From the NCBI GenBank assembly GCA_013297775.1, contig JAAFIL010000042.1, positions 1-32,524 of the forward strand: 32,524 bases of DNA. Reading direction: 5' to 3'. The position numbers and the translations under genes are program-made. A model generated the notes under the pieces. That model was not told where the DNA came from, did not search any database, and worked only from the letters and a program-made list of their open reading frames with translations. Source of the stretch: Bacteroidota bacterium. Its GTDB lineage: Bacteria; Bacteroidota; Bacteroidia; B-17B0; Aurantibacillaceae. Below, piece by piece: positions 30,885 to 32,524 of this stretch; within the stretch, counting starts at the first letter, position 1; every line of letters begins with the position of its first letter.

Positions 30885-32398
30885 TTATTGCTTAGTTATG
30901 ATGCCAGATCGACTTCCAGTTATCGAATTGATATTGTAGAAGTAAATTCCATTAGTCAACTCCGAAATATCAACGGTTTTAGAAAAATCACCTTTTTCTA
31001 AAGTAGTACTTTGCATAACAGTCTTAACTACTCTTCCTAAGGGATCTATAATTTCAATACGATAGTCCTCTTTTTGCTCAACGTCCATTTCAAACGTTAT
31101 ACTATTAGAACTAGGATTCGGGAATACTGCAAAATATTTATTTCCAAAATTAGTAGTAGAGTTGTTTTCCTCTGTTTGAGCGGCTGGAGACATGAAGCGA
31201 CTTGTTTGCGAATTGATATACAAAAAGCTAGAATTTGTACTTGAACTACATTGATTTCCTACCGTTACCGTTAACTTGAAGTAACGATTGAATGAAAGCT
31301 GTCCGTTAGTGTAACTAAAGTAGCCCGTGTACCCACCACTGCAAACTCCTAATCCAGTAACTGGACTCCATACGGAGGCGGGTATGCAATAGTTGTTTAA
31401 ATTTACATACGTTAATCCGCTAACACCATTAACGTTTGAAGTAACATTATAAATTAGTTTTACAGGAGCACCCGTAGTACTATTAACCTCTTCAATTTTT
31501 ACTGTTAGATTAGTTATATTACCGGTACTATTATTAATTCGGAAGCCTAAAGAAGCAGCACCTACATTAACTGGGTTTGCAATATTCTGAGAAGGATTCA
31601 AATAAGTTTGCGGGTTATTATAATCATATATTTGTAAAGCCAAACTTACAGGTACGGGTACAACTAAATTGATTATAGCTTGCTTCGAACTTACATTTCC
31701 ACATGCATCCCTAACAGAATAAATAATACTGATTTGTCCACTATTACAATTACTTAAATTTTTGCCATTAGCATCAGTTAATGTTCTTAAATCTAAATTG
31801 GCTGGTGCTATTCCCCTAATCCACGGACCAACATACCCAATTGAATTGGCTACTGTTGTTCGGCTACATTCAACATCTATGCTATAGATTTCGATTCTAT
31901 ACTGTGCTGGTACCCCTCCACTATAGGTTGCATTTAGGTTTATACTTTGATTTTGACACACATCCGATACTGGAAATCCTTCATCACAAATTGGTGCTTG
32001 AGCGGTATTGTTTATCGTAATATCTGCAACAGTTACATAAGGAAGTCCATTCAGGTAGTTATAGTTTTCGCCGTCTATTTGGTCGGGTAAAGTGTGTATA
32101 TCCGTTTGCAACGAACTCAATCCAATATTGTATCGTGAATCAACTCCAAGGTTAGTAGCCGATAATGCATTATTGGAAACTGCTATTCCTACCAATTCTG
32201 TACTGGTTAAAACGGGTTGCCCTCCACTATTATTTATGGTAGGTGAAATACCATAAATTCTATTGTTTTTCCCGTACTCTAAAAACGTACTCGTTAAATT
32301 ATAGATGCCAGTTGAAACTGATGATAGAGTTTGATTTGAAGTTAAAATTTGAGTCAATCCCGTTTGACTAGAAACGTATAGTTTTGGAGTAGTAATCG
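30885..32398 (-). CDS. T9SS C-terminal-signal surface protein, 5' end removed by IS insertion
   Basis: This is the C-terminal part, about 504 codons, of a large exported protein. The frame is open from the IS border at 32398 (YTITTPKLYVSSQTGL...) and no signal peptide remains. The only candidate start within it is TTG 32357 (490 residues), which is probably not real. The middle has Ser/Thr/Asn-rich beta modules with paired cysteines, including PICDEGFPVSDVCQNQS and IIYSVRDACGNVSSKQ, similar to Ig- or HYR-like repeats. The last 85 residues form a type A T9SS sorting domain: VFPNPSSNSITFEMD, DPLGRVVK, DISELTNGIYFYNI, and final SGIITKQ. The intact protein would be a cell-surface or released protein. 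A terminator follows. Confidence 0.85.
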
Positions 32399-32524
32399 TG
32401 TAACCACCCCCAAAAATCGGACAGTTTAGAACTAGAAAATTTTAACTTTAAACTGTAAAAACGATGAAAAAAGGTAAATTTAGCGAAACACAAATTTTAT
32501 CTGCCCTCAAGGAGCATGAGGGTG
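32399..32524 (+). mobile_element. IS3-family insertion sequence, left end (partial)
   Basis: The left inverted repeat at 32399-32424 starts TGTAACCACCCCC and continues AAAAATCGGACAG. It matches the reverse complement of 99-123 with one inserted C. An orfA start follows at 32464. The element interrupts the T9SS cargo gene, which reads on the opposite strand. The element continues beyond the window, so its length, its other end and any target duplication cannot be seen. Confidence 0.8.
32464..32523 (+). CDS. IS3-family transposase OrfA, N-terminus only
   Basis: The first 20 codons read MKKGKFSETQILSALKEHEG, which fits the beginning of the helix-turn-helix of IS3-family (IS51/IS3 group-like) OrfA proteins: a Lys-rich start, then F(S/T)E.QI...LKE.E.G. 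OrfA binds the element ends and is usually fused to OrfB by a -1 frameshift. The start ATG is 65 bases inside the element, a usual distance. The rest is cut off by the window edge. Confidence 0.75.
   Translation, partial: MKKGKFSETQILSALKEHEG

Overview
The window looks like a chromosomal contig from a member of the phylum Bacteroidota. The evidence is a PorP/SprF-family outer-membrane protein, two proteins with type IX secretion (T9SS) C-terminal signals, a type III glutamine synthetase, and repeated TTG-N17-20-TAnnTTTG promoter elements in place of E. coli-type -35/-10 boxes. Base composition is AT-rich. Genus or family cannot be assigned from what is visible.

Layout. Both ends (1-123 and 32399-32524) lie inside an IS3-family insertion sequence: the right end and inverted repeat at the start, and the left inverted repeat plus the first codons of orfA at the finish. 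222-1510 holds an AT-rich orphan gene and a lipoprotein gene. 1511-2218 is intergenic with a 102-bp tandem duplication built of TTTGCG words and two outward promoters. 2219-5229 is a four-gene operon: LiaF-like membrane protein, DUF4288 protein, LytS-type histidine kinase and LytTR response regulator. 5230-5890 is intergenic with a second TTTGCG repeat cluster. 5891-9724 pairs a large secreted lamin-tail/CotH/gliding-C-terminal protein with its PorP/SprF partner. A DUF4340-like protein, dnaN and the convergent type III glutamine synthetase follow, up to 14853. 15065-17730 holds a HigBA-like toxin-antitoxin pair and then a DegT aminotransferase plus a PglC-like phosphoglycosyl transferase. 17817-20505 is guaB-def-TPR lipoprotein. 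20576-26242 contains a putative outer-membrane protein, htpG, and a minus-strand operon with purT. 26482-30776 has gcvP and a family-4 glycosyltransferase. 30885-32398 is a T9SS cargo gene whose 5' end has been removed by the IS copy at the right edge.

How the parts fit. Most genes are housekeeping: replication clamp, purine synthesis, ammonia assimilation, N-formyl removal, glycine cleavage and a chaperone. The accessory layer concerns the cell surface: T9SS cargo and its translocon partner, envelope sensing, and glycan assembly. The most notable unexplained structure is a long palindromic repeat of about 160 bp, present three times in intergenic DNA (12335-12496, 21253-21412, 23627-23792). 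It behaves like a non-autonomous mobile hairpin element. Other points of interest are a glycosyltransferase whose natural N-terminus lacks a standard start codon, a probable leaderless transcript for the DegT gene, and a CotH-like protein apparently lacking the usual metal-binding motif. No tRNA, rRNA, CRISPR array or prophage was seen.
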